Of a DNA stretch of 64,000 nt, positions 34,211 to 45,732 are shown in pieces. This DNA is from Microvirga pakistanensis (GTDB lineage: Bacteria; Pseudomonadota; Alphaproteobacteria; Rhizobiales; Beijerinckiaceae): assembly GCF_004458765.1 (NCBI RefSeq), contig NZ_SPJX01000184.1, forward strand, positions 310,001-374,000, written 5' to 3'. The first letter of the stretch is position 1, and each line of letters starts with the position of its first letter. The notes under the pieces are model-generated. The model ran no database searches. It had not been told where the DNA came from and saw only the letters and a program-made list of their open reading frames with translations. The translations under genes were made by a program, and so were the position numbers.

Positions 34211-35134
34211 ATGGCCAAGCACGTTGCCGTTCTCTATGGCGGCTGGTCCGCGGAGCGCGAGGTCAGCCTGGCGTCGGGGCGGGCCTGCTGCAAGGCCCTC
34301 GAAGAGCAGGGGTACAAGGTCACCCCCATCGACGTGCAGCCCGACATCGCCACCGTGCTCCAGGCCGTGGGGCCCGATGTGGTGTTCAACGCCCTTCACG
34401 GGCGCGTCGGCGAGGACGGCACCATCCAGGGCCTCCTGGAGGTGCTGCGAATCCCCTACACCCATTCCGGCGTCCTGGCCTCGGCCCTGGCCATGCAGAA
34501 GGACAGGGCCAAGATCGTCATGGCGGCGGCGGGCGTGCCCGTTCCGAAAGGAAAGGTCGTTAACCGGTTAGAGGCGGCCAGAAGCCACGTGCTGCCGGCC
34601 CCCTATGTGGTCAAACCGGTGAGCGAGGGCTCCTCGGTGGGCGTCATCATCGTTCGCGAGGACCGCTCCCACCCGCCTCAGGAGCTGCTCAGGGAAGACT
34701 GGGCCTTCGGCGAGCAAGTCCTTGTGGAATCATATGTTGCGGGCCGTGAACTGACCTGCGCGGTCATGGGCGACAGGGCGCTCGGGGTCATCGACATCCG
34801 TCCGGCGACCGGGGTCTTCTACGACTACGACGCAAAGTATGTGAAGGGCGGGTCCATTCACGTCCTGCCGGCAGAAATTAAACCGAATATTTACCAAAAG
34901 GTCCAAGAGTTGGCGTTAACGGCGCATCAAGCGCTCGGCTGCAGGGGAATCAGCCGCGCCGACTTGCGGTACGACGACACGCCCGGAGGAACCGGGGACC
35001 TCGTCGTCCTGGAGGTCAACACGCAACCCGGCATGACCGAGACGAGCTTGGTGCCAGAAATCGCAGCCCATGCGGGCTACTCTTTTGGCGAGCTTGTGCA
35101 ATGGATGGTGGAGGACGCTACCTGCAATCGATGA
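34211..35134 (+). CDS. ddl: D-alanine--D-alanine ligase
   Basis: This ATP-grasp enzyme makes D-Ala-D-Ala for MurF. The 307-aa protein shows AVLYGGWSAEREVSLASG, FNALHGRVGEDGTIQG, YTHSGVLASALAMQKDRAK, VVKPVSEGSSVGV and the C-terminal VVLEVNTQPGMTETSLVPE. GAGGAG lies just upstream of ATG 34211. Base composition is odd inside the gene: at 34559-34570 and 34871-34921 it uses TTA, ATT, AAT and AAA codons that its neighbours avoid, forming TTAAC-containing AT-rich islands. These probably reflect overlapping regulatory DNA for ftsQ-ftsA-ftsZ rather than foreign origin. The stop overlaps ftsQ by 4 bases. Confidence 0.96.
   Translation: MAKHVAVLYGGWSAEREVSLASGRACCKALEEQGYKVTPIDVQPDIATVLQAVGPDVVFNALHGRVGEDGTIQGLLEVLRIPYTHSGVLASALAMQKDRAKIVMAAAGVPVPKGKVVNRLEAARSHVLPAPYVVKPVSEGSSVGVIIVREDRSHPPQELLREDWAFGEQVLVESYVAGRELTCAVMGDRALGVIDIRPATGVFYDYDAKYVKGGSIHVLPAEIKPNIYQKVQELALTAHQALGCRGISRADLRYDDTPGGTGDLVVLEVNTQPGMTETSLVPEIAAHAGYSFGELVQWMVEDATCNR
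34871..34921 (+). promoter_or_regulatory. AT-rich island inside ddl, probable internal promoter for ftsQ-ftsA-ftsZ
   Basis: Fifty bases within ddl read as ATT AAA CCG AAT ATT TAC CAA AAG ... TTG GCG TTA ACG, a run of AT-ending codons in a gene that otherwise strongly prefers GC-ending ones. It ends in GTTAACG, a CtrA half-site, about 210 bp before the ftsQ start. A second TTAAC lies at 34560-34564 and a third before ddl at 34161-34165. In Caulobacter, CtrA controls ftsQA from a promoter near this position; the equivalence here is inference. Confidence 0.5.
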
Positions 35135-36063
35135 CGGCCTATCCGGCCGCCGTTGTTGCGACGCGCGCTGCCTCCGACAGGCAGCCCCCCCGAATCACCC
35201 GATTCTTCGGCTCCTCGCGGAGCGTCCGGCGGCGTTCCCCGGGCATTCCGCTCGAGGCGCGCATTCCCCGTTATCTGGGCACCTGGCTCACCCTGGGCTT
35301 CTTCTCGGGCGTCGTGAGCCTCGGCCTCTGGCAGGGCGGGCATCTCGACACCTTCATCCGCGATCATGGTCAGCCGCACCATGCCCTGGCGCGCGCGCTC
35401 GGGCTCGGGCTTGAAAGCATCACGATTTCCGGAATCGCTCAGATGCGCGAGACCGAGGTGCTGATGGCCGCTGGTCTCGACACCAAGCTGTCGCTGCCGT
35501 TTCTCGACGTGAACGAACTTCGCGAGCGCCTCGAGCGCGTTCCGATGATCGGGAGCGCCACCGTCCGCAAGCTCTATCCCAACGAGCTCGTGATCACGCT
35601 CACCGAGCGCGAGCCTCATGCCATCTGGCAGAACAACGGCGAGCTCTTCGTCATCGCGGCGGACGGCACCGTGATCGACCTGATGCAGGACGAGCGGTAC
35701 ACCGCTCTTCCTTTCGTGGTGGGCGAGAGCGCCAATGTCCGCAGCAAGGAATATCTCGCGCTGCTCGATGCGGCCGGTCCGCTGAAAGGGCGCATCCGCG
35801 CCGGCACGCTCGTGGCGGGCCGCCGCTGGACCCTCAAGATGGACAACGGCATGGACGTGCGCCTGCCGGAGAAGAGGGCAGCGGATGCGCTGGCCCGTCT
35901 CGTGAAGCTCGAGAGCGAGCAGAAGATTTTGGAAAAGGACGTGCTCGCCATCGATCTGCGCATCGCCGATCGCGTGGTGGTGCGTCTCACGGAGGAGGCG
36001 GCTCTGGCCCGCGCCGAGTCGCTCAAGAAGAAACCGATGCGCGGCAAGGGGGTCGACACATGA
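35131..36063 (+). CDS. ftsQ: Cell division protein FtsQ
   Basis: This bitopic membrane protein links early and late divisome parts with FtsB and FtsL. The 310-aa protein has a basic, Pro-rich cytoplasmic tail (about 1-55), one membrane helix (about 56-78, LGTWLTLGFFSGVVSLGL) and a POTRA domain (about 90-165, with ITISGIAQMRETEVLMAAGL and RKLYPNELVITLTEREP). The FtsQ beta domain ends in RIADRVVVRLTEEAAL. ATG 35131 overlaps the ddl stop (ATGA); an in-frame ATG at 35101 lies inside ddl and adds ten residues. The stop overlaps ftsA by 4 bases. Confidence 0.93.
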   Translation: MTAYPAAVVATRAASDRQPPRITRFFGSSRSVRRRSPGIPLEARIPRYLGTWLTLGFFSGVVSLGLWQGGHLDTFIRDHGQPHHALARALGLGLESITISGIAQMRETEVLMAAGLDTKLSLPFLDVNELRERLERVPMIGSATVRKLYPNELVITLTEREPHAIWQNNGELFVIAADGTVIDLMQDERYTALPFVVGESANVRSKEYLALLDAAGPLKGRIRAGTLVAGRRWTLKMDNGMDVRLPEKRAADALARLVKLESEQKILEKDVLAIDLRIADRVVVRLTEEAALARAESLKKKPMRGKGVDT

Positions 36064-37382
36064 GTCTCTCGGGTCACGGGCTAACGCCGCGTCTCAAGCC
36101 TTTGTCCGCGCGCAAGAGCGCCATTCTCTCGGTCCTCGACATCGGAACGAGCAAGGTGGTCTGCGTCGTGGCGGAGCTGAAGCCGTCCGATGAAGTCGAG
36201 TCGCTGCGCAGCCGCACCCATGTGGCACGCATCCTCGGCATCGGACATCAGCGCTCCGCAGGCTTGAAGAGCGGCGTCGTCGTTGATTTGGAAGCGGCGG
36301 AAACCTCGATCCGCCAGGCCGTTCACGCGGCCGAGCGGATGGCGAAGGTTGAAATCCAGTCGGTGATCGTGAACCTCACCGGCGGCCGGCTCGCGTCCGA
36401 GCATTTCGAGGCGCATGTCCCCGTGCGCGGCGCCGTCAACGACGGTGACGTTCACCGCGTGCTCGATGCGGCGTCCTCCTACGATCTGCGCCGGGGCAGG
36501 GCGGTCCTGCATGCGCTGCCGACGGGCTTTTCGCTCGACGCGCAGAAGCACATCGTCGATCCCGCCGGCATGATCGGCGAGCGGCTCGGCGTGGATCTGC
36601 ACGTGGTCACCACGGAAACCGCGGCCGCGCGCAATCTCATGCTCGCGGTCGAGCGCTGCCACCTCGGCGTCGAGGCGGTGATCGCGTCTCCCTACGCGGC
36701 GGGCCTGTCGGCCCTTGTGGACGATGAAGCCGAGATGGGCTGCGCCGTCGTCGACATGGGCGCGGGCACCACGAGCGTGGGCATCTTCTCCAACGGCCAT
36801 CTCGTCCACACGGACGCCATTGCCGTCGGCGGTCACCACGTGACCATGGATATCGCGCGCGGTCTCACGACCCGCGTCTCCGCCGCCGAGCGGCTCAAGA
36901 CCCTCTACGGCTCCGCAATCACGTCGAGCGCGGATGACCGGGACATGATCGCGGTGCCCCAGGTCGATGAGGACGAACGTGACGTTCCGAATCATCTCCC
37001 GAAGTCGCACCTCGTTCGCATCATCAAGCCGCGGGTCGAGGAAATCCTCGAACTCGTGCGCGACCGCCTGAAGGGCGCGGGCTTCGCAGCCCAGGCCGGA
37101 CGGCGCGTCGTGCTGACGGGCGGCGCAAGCCAACTCGTCGGGCTGCCGGAAACGGCACGCCGCATCCTGCAGGGCCAGGTTCGTGTCGGGCGCCCGCTCG
37201 GCATCAAGGGTCTGCCCGAGGCGGCGAAGGGCCCCGCCTTTTCGGCGGTGGTCGGCCTCCTGGTTTATCCCCAGGTGGCGCACATCGAGTATTTCGAGCC
37301 GCGTTCGAGCGGCTTGTTCCAGAGTACGGGAACCGACGGCTACTTCTCGCGGGTGAGCCGGTGGATTCGCGACAGTTTTTAA
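36060..37382 (+). CDS. ftsA: Cell division protein FtsA
   Basis: This actin-like ATPase tethers FtsZ filaments to the membrane. The 440-aa protein shows the phosphate-1 loop SVLDIGTSKVVCVVAE, the 1C-domain region (about 95-175), TETAAARNLMLAVERC, phosphate-2 CAVVDMGAGTTSVGIFS, the adenosine motif VVLTGGASQLVGL, and a C-terminal amphipathic helix GYFSRVSRWIRDSF that binds the membrane. It starts on the ftsQ stop. A 103-nt gap with a hairpin separates it from ftsZ. Confidence 0.96.
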   Translation: MSLSGHGLTPRLKPLSARKSAILSVLDIGTSKVVCVVAELKPSDEVESLRSRTHVARILGIGHQRSAGLKSGVVVDLEAAETSIRQAVHAAERMAKVEIQSVIVNLTGGRLASEHFEAHVPVRGAVNDGDVHRVLDAASSYDLRRGRAVLHALPTGFSLDAQKHIVDPAGMIGERLGVDLHVVTTETAAARNLMLAVERCHLGVEAVIASPYAAGLSALVDDEAEMGCAVVDMGAGTTSVGIFSNGHLVHTDAIAVGGHHVTMDIARGLTTRVSAAERLKTLYGSAITSSADDRDMIAVPQVDEDERDVPNHLPKSHLVRIIKPRVEEILELVRDRLKGAGFAAQAGRRVVLTGGASQLVGLPETARRILQGQVRVGRPLGIKGLPEAAKGPAFSAVVGLLVYPQVAHIEYFEPRSSGLFQSTGTDGYFSRVSRWIRDSF

Positions 37383-37389
37383 AGCGTAA

Positions 37390-37414
37390 CGCGATGACGC
37401 GGCGGGTCATCGCG
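37390..37414 (+). other. Hairpin between ftsA and ftsZ
   Basis: A 9-bp perfect stem (CGCGATGAC 37390-37398, GTCATCGCG 37406-37414) with a 7-nt loop lies 7 nt after the ftsA stop and 71 nt before ftsZ. There is no T-run. It may be an RNA processing or stability element that lets ftsZ mRNA exceed ftsA mRNA, as the protein ratio requires. Confidence 0.5.
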
Positions 37415-37485
37415 GGAGTTCGAAGTCAACAAGGGTAAGCGTCGGCCAAACGCTGTCAGTCTAAAAGGCCAAAGAGGCACAGGTC

Positions 37486-39165
37486 ATGGCAATCAATCAG
37501 CAAGCTCCGGACATCCGGGAACTCAAGCCGCACATCACTGTCTTCGGTGTCGGCGGCGCCGGCGGCAACGCCGTGAACAACATGATCGAGTCCGGTCTGG
37601 AGGGCGTCGAGTTCGTGGTGTCGAACACCGACGCGCAGGCTCTGGCCTCCTCCAAGGCCCAGCGGGTGATCCAGATGGGCATCCAGGTCACCGAAGGCCT
37701 CGGCGCCGGTTCGCAGCCGGAAGTCGGCCGTGCCGCCGCCGAGGAGGTGATCGACGAGATCCGCGATCAGCTCGCCGGCTCCCACATGGTGTTCATCACC
37801 GCCGGCATGGGCGGCGGCACCGGCACGGGGGCGGCTCCGGTGGTGGCGCGCGCCGCCCGCGAGCTCGGCATCCTGACGGTCGGCGTCGTCACGAAGCCGT
37901 TCCAGTTCGAGGGCGTGCGCCGCATGCGTCTGGCTGAAGCCGGCATCGCCGAGCTGCAGCAGGCTGTCGACACCCTTATCGTCATCCCGAACCAGAACCT
38001 CTTCCGCGTGGCCACGGAGAAGACCACCTTCGCCGATGCCTTCGCGATGGCCGACCAGGTGCTCTATTCGGGCGTGGCCTGCATCACCGACCTGATGGTG
38101 AAGGAAGGTCTCATCAACCTCGACTTCGCCGACGTGCGCTCGGTCATGCGCGGCATGGGCAAGGCCATGATGGGCACGGGCGAGGCTTCCGGCGAGAAGC
38201 GCGCGATCCGCGCCGCCGAGGCCGCCATCGCCAATCCGCTGCTCGACGACGTGTCCATGAGGGGCGCCCGCGGCCTGCTGATCTCGATCACGGGCGGCAA
38301 CGATCTCACCCTCTACGAGCTCGACGAGGCGGCCACCCGCATCCGCGAGGAAGTGGACCAGGATGCCAACATCATCCTGGGCGCGACCTTCGACGAGAGC
38401 CTGGAGGGCATCATCCGCGTCTCCGTGGTGGCGACCGGCATCGATCACGCCGTGATGGAGAACGCCGGCGATCTCTCCGCGACCGAGCAGCGGATCTCGG
38501 AGGTGGCGGAGCGCCTTCGGGCCGAGGCCCGGGCTCGCGCCACGCAAAGCCAGGCCACCCCCACCGTGCGCGCCACCGCCCAGGCCGAGCCCGTGAAGGC
38601 AGCTCAGATCCTGAGCGAGGCGCGCCCGGTCATGGCTCCGGCTTCCGCTGCGGCTCCCCAGGCCATCGAGCCGGTTCCGCAGCCGTTGGTCCGCGACGAC
38701 GTGGTCCTGACCCCGGCTCAGCCCAAGCCTGCCATGGCCTATGAGGCTCCGGCGCCTCAAGCCCCCGTCTATGACGAGCCCGCGGCCGACACGAGCTTCA
38801 TCCCGCCTCAGGCCGAGCGCGCCATGCGCCCGGCTCGGATGCCCCGGATCGACGAGCTGCCCATCCCGGCGCAGAACCAGATCCGCGCCAGCCGGGGCGA
38901 GATCGACCCGGTTCAGGAGCACAAGCCCTCCCTGATCCAGCGTCTGGCGACCATGGGCTTCGGCCGCCGCGAGGAGCCCCAGCACGCTCCTGCCGAGCCG
39001 GCCCCGCGCCAGGAGGCTCCGCGCCAGCAGATGTCGCCGGTGCATGCCGAGTACGCCCGCCGCCCGGCGCCCCAGGCGCAGCGTCCGGCTCCCGCGCCCG
39101 CGCAGCGGGGCATGGAGGACGATCAGCTGGAGATTCCCGCGTTCCTCCGCCGCCAGGCGAACTGA
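37486..39165 (+). CDS. ftsZ: Cell division GTPase FtsZ
   Basis: This tubulin-like GTPase forms the cytokinetic ring. The 559-aa protein has the nucleotide-binding domain with [15 protein letters not shown], the tubulin signature GGGTGTG (residues 109-115), and the T7 loop NLDFAD (211-216) that completes the GTPase site of the next subunit. After about residue 320 comes a long Ala/Pro/Gln/Glu-rich disordered linker of about 220 residues, typical of alphaproteobacteria. It ends in the conserved peptide [13 protein letters not shown] that binds FtsA and other partners. A strong terminator follows 28 nt after the stop. Confidence 0.98.
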   Translation: MAINQQAPDIRELKPHITVFGVGGAGGNAVNNMIESGLEGVEFVVSNTDAQALASSKAQRVIQMGIQVTEGLGAGSQPEVGRAAAEEVIDEIRDQLAGSHMVFITAGMGGGTGTGAAPVVARAARELGILTVGVVTKPFQFEGVRRMRLAEAGIAELQQAVDTLIVIPNQNLFRVATEKTTFADAFAMADQVLYSGVACITDLMVKEGLINLDFADVRSVMRGMGKAMMGTGEASGEKRAIRAAEAAIANPLLDDVSMRGARGLLISITGGNDLTLYELDEAATRIREEVDQDANIILGATFDESLEGIIRVSVVATGIDHAVMENAGDLSATEQRISEVAERLRAEARARATQSQATPTVRATAQAEPVKAAQILSEARPVMAPASAAAPQAIEPVPQPLVRDDVVLTPAQPKPAMAYEAPAPQAPVYDEPAADTSFIPPQAERAMRPARMPRIDELPIPAQNQIRASRGEIDPVQEHKPSLIQRLATMGFGRREEPQHAPAEPAPRQEAPRQQMSPVHAEYARRPAPQAQRPAPAPAQRGMEDDQLEIPAFLRRQAN

Positions 39166-39192
39166 GGCGTTTCGAACCGTTACAAACTGAAA

Positions 39193-39224
39193 CCCCGGCC
39201 GCCCGCGCGGCCGGGGTCTTTTTT
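39193..39224 (+). terminator. Strong intrinsic terminator after ftsZ
   Basis: A perfect 9-bp GC stem (CCCCGGCCG 39193-39201, CGGCCGGGG 39208-39216) with a 6-nt loop is followed by TCTTTTTT. It ends the mraZ-ftsZ transcription unit and means lpxC needs its own promoter. Confidence 0.93.
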
Positions 39225-39238
39225 CGGAAAGTCGTTAG

Positions 39239-39253
39239 TTAACAAGGGGTTAA
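39239..39253 (+). promoter_or_regulatory. CtrA-type site upstream of lpxC
   Basis: TTAA (39239-39242), seven bases, TTAA (39250-39253) is an exact match to the CtrA consensus TTAA-N7-TTAA. It lies 15 bp after the ftsZ terminator and about 180 bp before the lpxC ATG, in an AT-rich patch where the lpxC promoter should be. The site is seen; regulation by CtrA is inferred from alphaproteobacterial knowledge. The remaining bases up to 39431 form an apparent leader without a gene. Confidence 0.6.
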
Positions 39254-39431
39254 GAATTGCTGCGTTTGTAACAGATCGTAAAAAAGCGTGATTTGGCCTA
39301 GCCTGATCAGGCGACTATGTTCCCTGTGTCGAAAGGGCGAGGTCCAGTTCGATCCCGCCGGTCAACAATTAAAGCGAACGCATCGCGCAGCGGATCTCAC
39401 AAGCGGCGATCATGTTCCAGGTTCAAAGACA

Positions 39432-40376
39432 ATGAAGCAGAGTCATCAAACCACGCTCCGCGCCGCCGTCACGCTCGTAGGGATCGGCGTCCATTCCGGG
39501 GACGAGGTGAAGATGATCCTCCATCCGGCGGAGGTGAATCATGGCATTGCTTTCCTGCGCACCGGTCTCCCGGGCGGCCTGGACCGTCTGATCGATGCCC
39601 GCCACCTGGCGGTGACCGCCACCGAGCTCTGCACCGTGATCGGCGATCGCGAGAGCGGGGCGGTGGCCACCATCGAGCACCTCATGGCGGCTCTCACGGG
39701 CCTCGGCATCGACAACGTGCTCGTCGAGATCGACGGTCCGGAAGTGCCGATCCTCGACGGCAGCTCCGCGCCCTTCATCGATGCCATCGACCAGGTCGGC
39801 ATCGTGACTCAGGGCGCGACCCGCCGTTACCTCAAGGTTCTCAAGCCGGTCCGTGTGACGCAGGGACGGGCTTTCGCCGAACTGCTTCCGAACGAACGCG
39901 CCTTCCGCCTCGACGTGGAAATCGACTTTCCCACCCCGGTGATCGGCCGGCAGCGCAAGGCCGTCGACCTCAGCCCTTCCGTGTTCCGGCGCGAGATTTC
40001 CCGCGCCCGCACCTTCGGCTTCATGCGCGACGTGGAGAAGCTCTGGACCGCCGGTTTCGCTCTCGGCGCCTCGCTCGAGAACACGGTCGCCATCGGCGAC
40101 GACGGCATCATGAATCCCGAGGGACTGCGCTACGGCGACGAGTTCGTGCGCCATAAGCTCCTCGACGCGGTCGGCGATCTCTCGCTGGCGGGCCTGCCGC
40201 TGCTGGGTACCTATCGCTCCTATTGCGGCGGCCACCGGCTGAACTTCTCCGTGCTGGAGGCCCTGTTCTCGAGCCGCTCGAACTACACCATCGTTGATGC
40301 GGTTCCGCGCCGCGAGACGGGCTATGTGGAAGTAAGCAGCGCGGCCAGGACGGCCTTCGCGACCGAAATCCACTGA
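39432..40376 (+). CDS. lpxC: UDP-3-O-acyl-N-acetylglucosamine deacetylase LpxC
   Basis: This zinc deacetylase carries out the committed step of lipid A synthesis in the cytoplasm. The 314-aa protein shows TLVGIGVHSGDEVKM, E82 and H83 in ATIEHLMAALTGLGIDN (catalytic base and first zinc ligand), EVPILDGSSAPFIDAI, H241 and D245 in RHKLLDAVGDL (remaining ligands) and H268 in GGHRLNFSVLEAL (catalytic His). ATG 39432 gives the family length and N terminus; an earlier in-frame start at 39288 adds 48 unrelated residues. Its position between ftsZ and bamD is the normal alphaproteobacterial order. Confidence 0.97.
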   Translation: MKQSHQTTLRAAVTLVGIGVHSGDEVKMILHPAEVNHGIAFLRTGLPGGLDRLIDARHLAVTATELCTVIGDRESGAVATIEHLMAALTGLGIDNVLVEIDGPEVPILDGSSAPFIDAIDQVGIVTQGATRRYLKVLKPVRVTQGRAFAELLPNERAFRLDVEIDFPTPVIGRQRKAVDLSPSVFRREISRARTFGFMRDVEKLWTAGFALGASLENTVAIGDDGIMNPEGLRYGDEFVRHKLLDAVGDLSLAGLPLLGTYRSYCGGHRLNFSVLEALFSSRSNYTIVDAVPRRETGYVEVSSAARTAFATEIH

Positions 40377-40555
40377 GGCCTTTCTTCTTCGAAGACGCAC
40401 CGAGCGCCCATTGGCCGCACGATTTCGGGCGGCTTTACTCCATCCATCTGGGTAAAGACCTCCGGATGGGGTTGGCTCCTGCCCCCCGCATAGGTTAAAG
40501 AACCTCGGTGCATCGTCAAAAATCACCGGGCACGGATTTTGGAGGACCGCGAAGC

Positions 40556-41452
40556 ATGTCTTTCGCGAAGGTTTACTTGAGCCTGAGAGGCGCTGCCGGG
40601 CGCGCGCTGCTTGTTGGCGCCTGCGGCTTGGCGCTCGCGGGCTGCGATACGCTGTCGTCGATGAATCCCTTCGACAAGAGCGATGCGTACAAGCCGGAGA
40701 TCGTCGCCGACGTGCCGGCCGAAGAGATCTACAACGACGGCCTCGCCCGCATCCAGAAGAAGGATTACGAGGGCGCCGCCAAGAAGTTCAACAGCCTCGA
40801 CCGCCAGTACCCGTACTCCGAATGGTCGCGCAAGGGGCTGATCATGGAGGCCTACGCCAATTACGAGGGCGGCCTCTACGAGGAGGCGATCACCGCCTCC
40901 AAGCGCTACCTGCAGCAGCATCCGAACACCCCGGACGCGGCCTATGCCCAGTATCTGATGGCCTCGTCCTACTATGATCAGATCCCGGACATCACCCGCG
41001 ACCAGGCGGCCTCCGAGCGCGCCATCGCGGCGTTGCAGGATCTGGTTCAGCGTTATCCGCGATCCGAATACGTGGCCGACGCGAAGAAGAAGATCCAGGT
41101 GGCCAGCGACCAGCTCGCCGGCAAGGAGATGGAGGTCGGCCGCTTCTACCTCCAGAAGCGCAACTATTCCGGCGCCATCAACCGGTTCCGCACCGTGGTT
41201 TCGCGCTACCAGACGACCCGCCACACGGAAGAGGCTCTCGAGCGTCTCACCGAGGCCTACATGGCCATGGGCATCGTCAGCGAGGCGCAGACCGCCGCGG
41301 CCGTTCTCGGTCACAACTTCCCTGACAGTCCTTGGTACAAGGACGCCTATGCCCTGCTGACCAAGGGCGGCGTGGAGCCGCGCGAGGATTCCCAGTCCTG
41401 GATCAGCAAGGCCTTCCGTGGCGTTCCCCAGGTTGGTCAGCGGGCGGGGTAA
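40556..41452 (+). CDS. bamD: Outer membrane protein assembly factor BamD (ComL), lipoprotein
   Basis: This essential periplasmic lipoprotein of the BAM complex helps insert beta-barrel proteins into the outer membrane. The 298-aa protein has a signal with lipobox LALAGC (Cys about residue 27) and then about five TPR units, for example ADVPAEEIYNDGLARIQKK, FNSLDRQYPYSEWSRKGLI, YLQQHPNTPDAAYAQYLMAS and LVQRYPRSEYVADAKKKI. GGAGG lies 10 nt before ATG 40556, so this start is preferred to one at 40508 that would bury the signal. recN follows after 12 nt. The 179-nt gap before the gene contains no other gene. Confidence 0.94.
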   Translation: MSFAKVYLSLRGAAGRALLVGACGLALAGCDTLSSMNPFDKSDAYKPEIVADVPAEEIYNDGLARIQKKDYEGAAKKFNSLDRQYPYSEWSRKGLIMEAYANYEGGLYEEAITASKRYLQQHPNTPDAAYAQYLMASSYYDQIPDITRDQAASERAIAALQDLVQRYPRSEYVADAKKKIQVASDQLAGKEMEVGRFYLQKRNYSGAINRFRTVVSRYQTTRHTEEALERLTEAYMAMGIVSEAQTAAAVLGHNFPDSPWYKDAYALLTKGGVEPREDSQSWISKAFRGVPQVGQRAG

Positions 41453-41464
41453 GCCTCACATTCC

Positions 41465-43141
41465 ATGCTGATCCAGCTGGCGATACGCGACATCGTCCTC
41501 ATCGACAGGCTCGAGCTCCATTTCCATGAGGGGCTCTCCGTCCTGACCGGTGAAACCGGCGCGGGCAAATCCATTCTGCTCGATGCCTTTGCTCTGGCTC
41601 TCGGCGGGCGCGGCGACGGAAGCCTCGTCCGCCACGGGGAGTCTCAGGGGCAGGTCACGGCCGTCTTCGATTGCCCCATGGACCATCCGGCCCGCCGCAT
41701 CGCGCGCCAGGCGGAGATCGACGTCGACGGGGACCTGATCCTGCGCCGCGTCCAGGTGGCGGACGGGCGAACCCGGGCCTTCGTGAACGATCAGCCGGTG
41801 AGCGTCCAGGTGCTCAAGGCCATCGGCGGGACCCTGGTCGAGATTCATGGGCAGCACGACGACCGTGCGCTCGTCGATCCGGTCAGCCACCGGGCGATCC
41901 TCGACGCCTTCGGCGGGCTCTCCGACGAGCTGCAGGCCGTGGGCGAGGCCGCCCGCCGCGTGCGGGAGGCCCGCACCGCCCTGCAGGAACACCGCAGCCG
42001 GATCGAGAAAGCCCGCAAGGAGGCCGATTTCCTGCGCCATGCGGTGGAGGAGCTGACCATTCTCAACCCGAAGGCGGGCGAGGAGGAGACCCTGGCCGAG
42101 CGCCGGGTCGTCATGATGCAATCGGAGAAGGTGGCCCAGGATCTCAACGAGGCCTACGAAGCGGTTGCGGGCACCGCGTCGCCGGTTCCGGAGCTCTCGG
42201 CTGCCGTGCGCAAGCTCGAACGCCGGAGCGCTGGGGCACCCGCTCTCGTGGAGCCCAGCGTCAGAGCCCTCGATGCCGCGCTCGTGGCCATCGACGAAGC
42301 CCGCGCCGCCCTGGAGGAGGCGCTCCGCGCCACCGAATACGATCCGCGGGAGCTGGAGCAGACGGAGGAGCGTCTTTTCGCGCTCCGCGCCGCCGCCCGC
42401 AAATACGATGTCCCGGCCGACGACCTCGCGGCCCTGCGCCAGCGCTTCGAAGGGGATGTCGCCGCGATCGATGCCGGCGAAGAGCAGCTGGCTGCGCTGG
42501 AGAATGCCCTTAAGGAGGCCGATCACGCCTATGTGGCCGCCGCCGGGACGCTCTCCAAGGGCCGCAGGAAGGCCGCTCAGGCGCTCGATGCGGCCGTGCA
42601 GGCCGAGCTGCCGCCCCTGAAGCTGGAGCGCGCCCGCTTCATCACGGAGATCCAGACGGACGAGAGCAGCCGCGATCCGGCCGGCTTCGAGCGCGTGGAG
42701 TTCTGGGCGCAGACCAACCCGGGCACCCGCCCGGGTCCTCTCATGAAGGTGGCCTCCGGAGGCGAGCTCTCCCGCTTCATGCTGGCCCTCAAGGTCGTGC
42801 TGGCGGACAAGGGCTCGGCTCCGACCCTCGTCTTCGACGAAATCGACACGGGCGTCGGCGGCGCGGTGGCGGACGCCATCGGCCAGCGCCTCGCGCGCCT
42901 GGCGAAGCGCGTTCAGGTCATGGCTGTGACGCATGCCCCTCAGGTCGCCGCTCGCGCCGAGAGCCATTTCCTCATCGCCAAGGAGGGCATCAAGGGGGCC
43001 GAGGATCGCGTCGCGACCCGGGTCGTTCCCCTGGAGGCCACGCCCCGCCGGGAAGAGATCGCCCGCATGCTCGCCGGCGCGACGATCACCGAGGAAGCCC
43101 GCGCCGCGGCCGCCCGGTTGTTGGAAGCGGCCGCGCATTAG
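41465..43141 (+). CDS. recN: DNA repair protein RecN
   Basis: This SMC-like ATPase acts in double-strand break repair. The 558-aa protein has an N-terminal half-ATPase with Walker A GETGAGKSIL (from residue 29), VEIHGQHDDRALVDPVSHR, a central coiled coil (about 150-370), and a C-terminal half with KVASGGELSRFMLALKVVL (signature) and TLVFDEIDTGVGGAVADA (Walker B), then QVMAVTHAPQVAARA. Fusion-free length and position after bamD are standard. I looked for an alphaproteobacterial LexA box (GTTC-N7-GTTC) just upstream and found none that fits. Its last base overlaps the start of a diverged palindromic repeat arm at 43141. Confidence 0.96.
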   Translation: MLIQLAIRDIVLIDRLELHFHEGLSVLTGETGAGKSILLDAFALALGGRGDGSLVRHGESQGQVTAVFDCPMDHPARRIARQAEIDVDGDLILRRVQVADGRTRAFVNDQPVSVQVLKAIGGTLVEIHGQHDDRALVDPVSHRAILDAFGGLSDELQAVGEAARRVREARTALQEHRSRIEKARKEADFLRHAVEELTILNPKAGEEETLAERRVVMMQSEKVAQDLNEAYEAVAGTASPVPELSAAVRKLERRSAGAPALVEPSVRALDAALVAIDEARAALEEALRATEYDPRELEQTEERLFALRAAARKYDVPADDLAALRQRFEGDVAAIDAGEEQLAALENALKEADHAYVAAAGTLSKGRRKAAQALDAAVQAELPPLKLERARFITEIQTDESSRDPAGFERVEFWAQTNPGTRPGPLMKVASGGELSRFMLALKVVLADKGSAPTLVFDEIDTGVGGAVADAIGQRLARLAKRVQVMAVTHAPQVAARAESHFLIAKEGIKGAEDRVATRVVPLEATPRREEIARMLAGATITEEARAAAARLLEAAAH

Positions 43142-45684
<2,543 letters not shown>

Positions 45685-45732
45685 GACTTCTGTCCAAGAC
45701 AGGAGCCCCCCGCCTGTGGCATGCTTCCTCCC

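Noticed and set aside
41400-41465. LexA box before recN
   Set aside because: GTTC occurs at about 41422, but the second half does not fall at the required N7 spacing.
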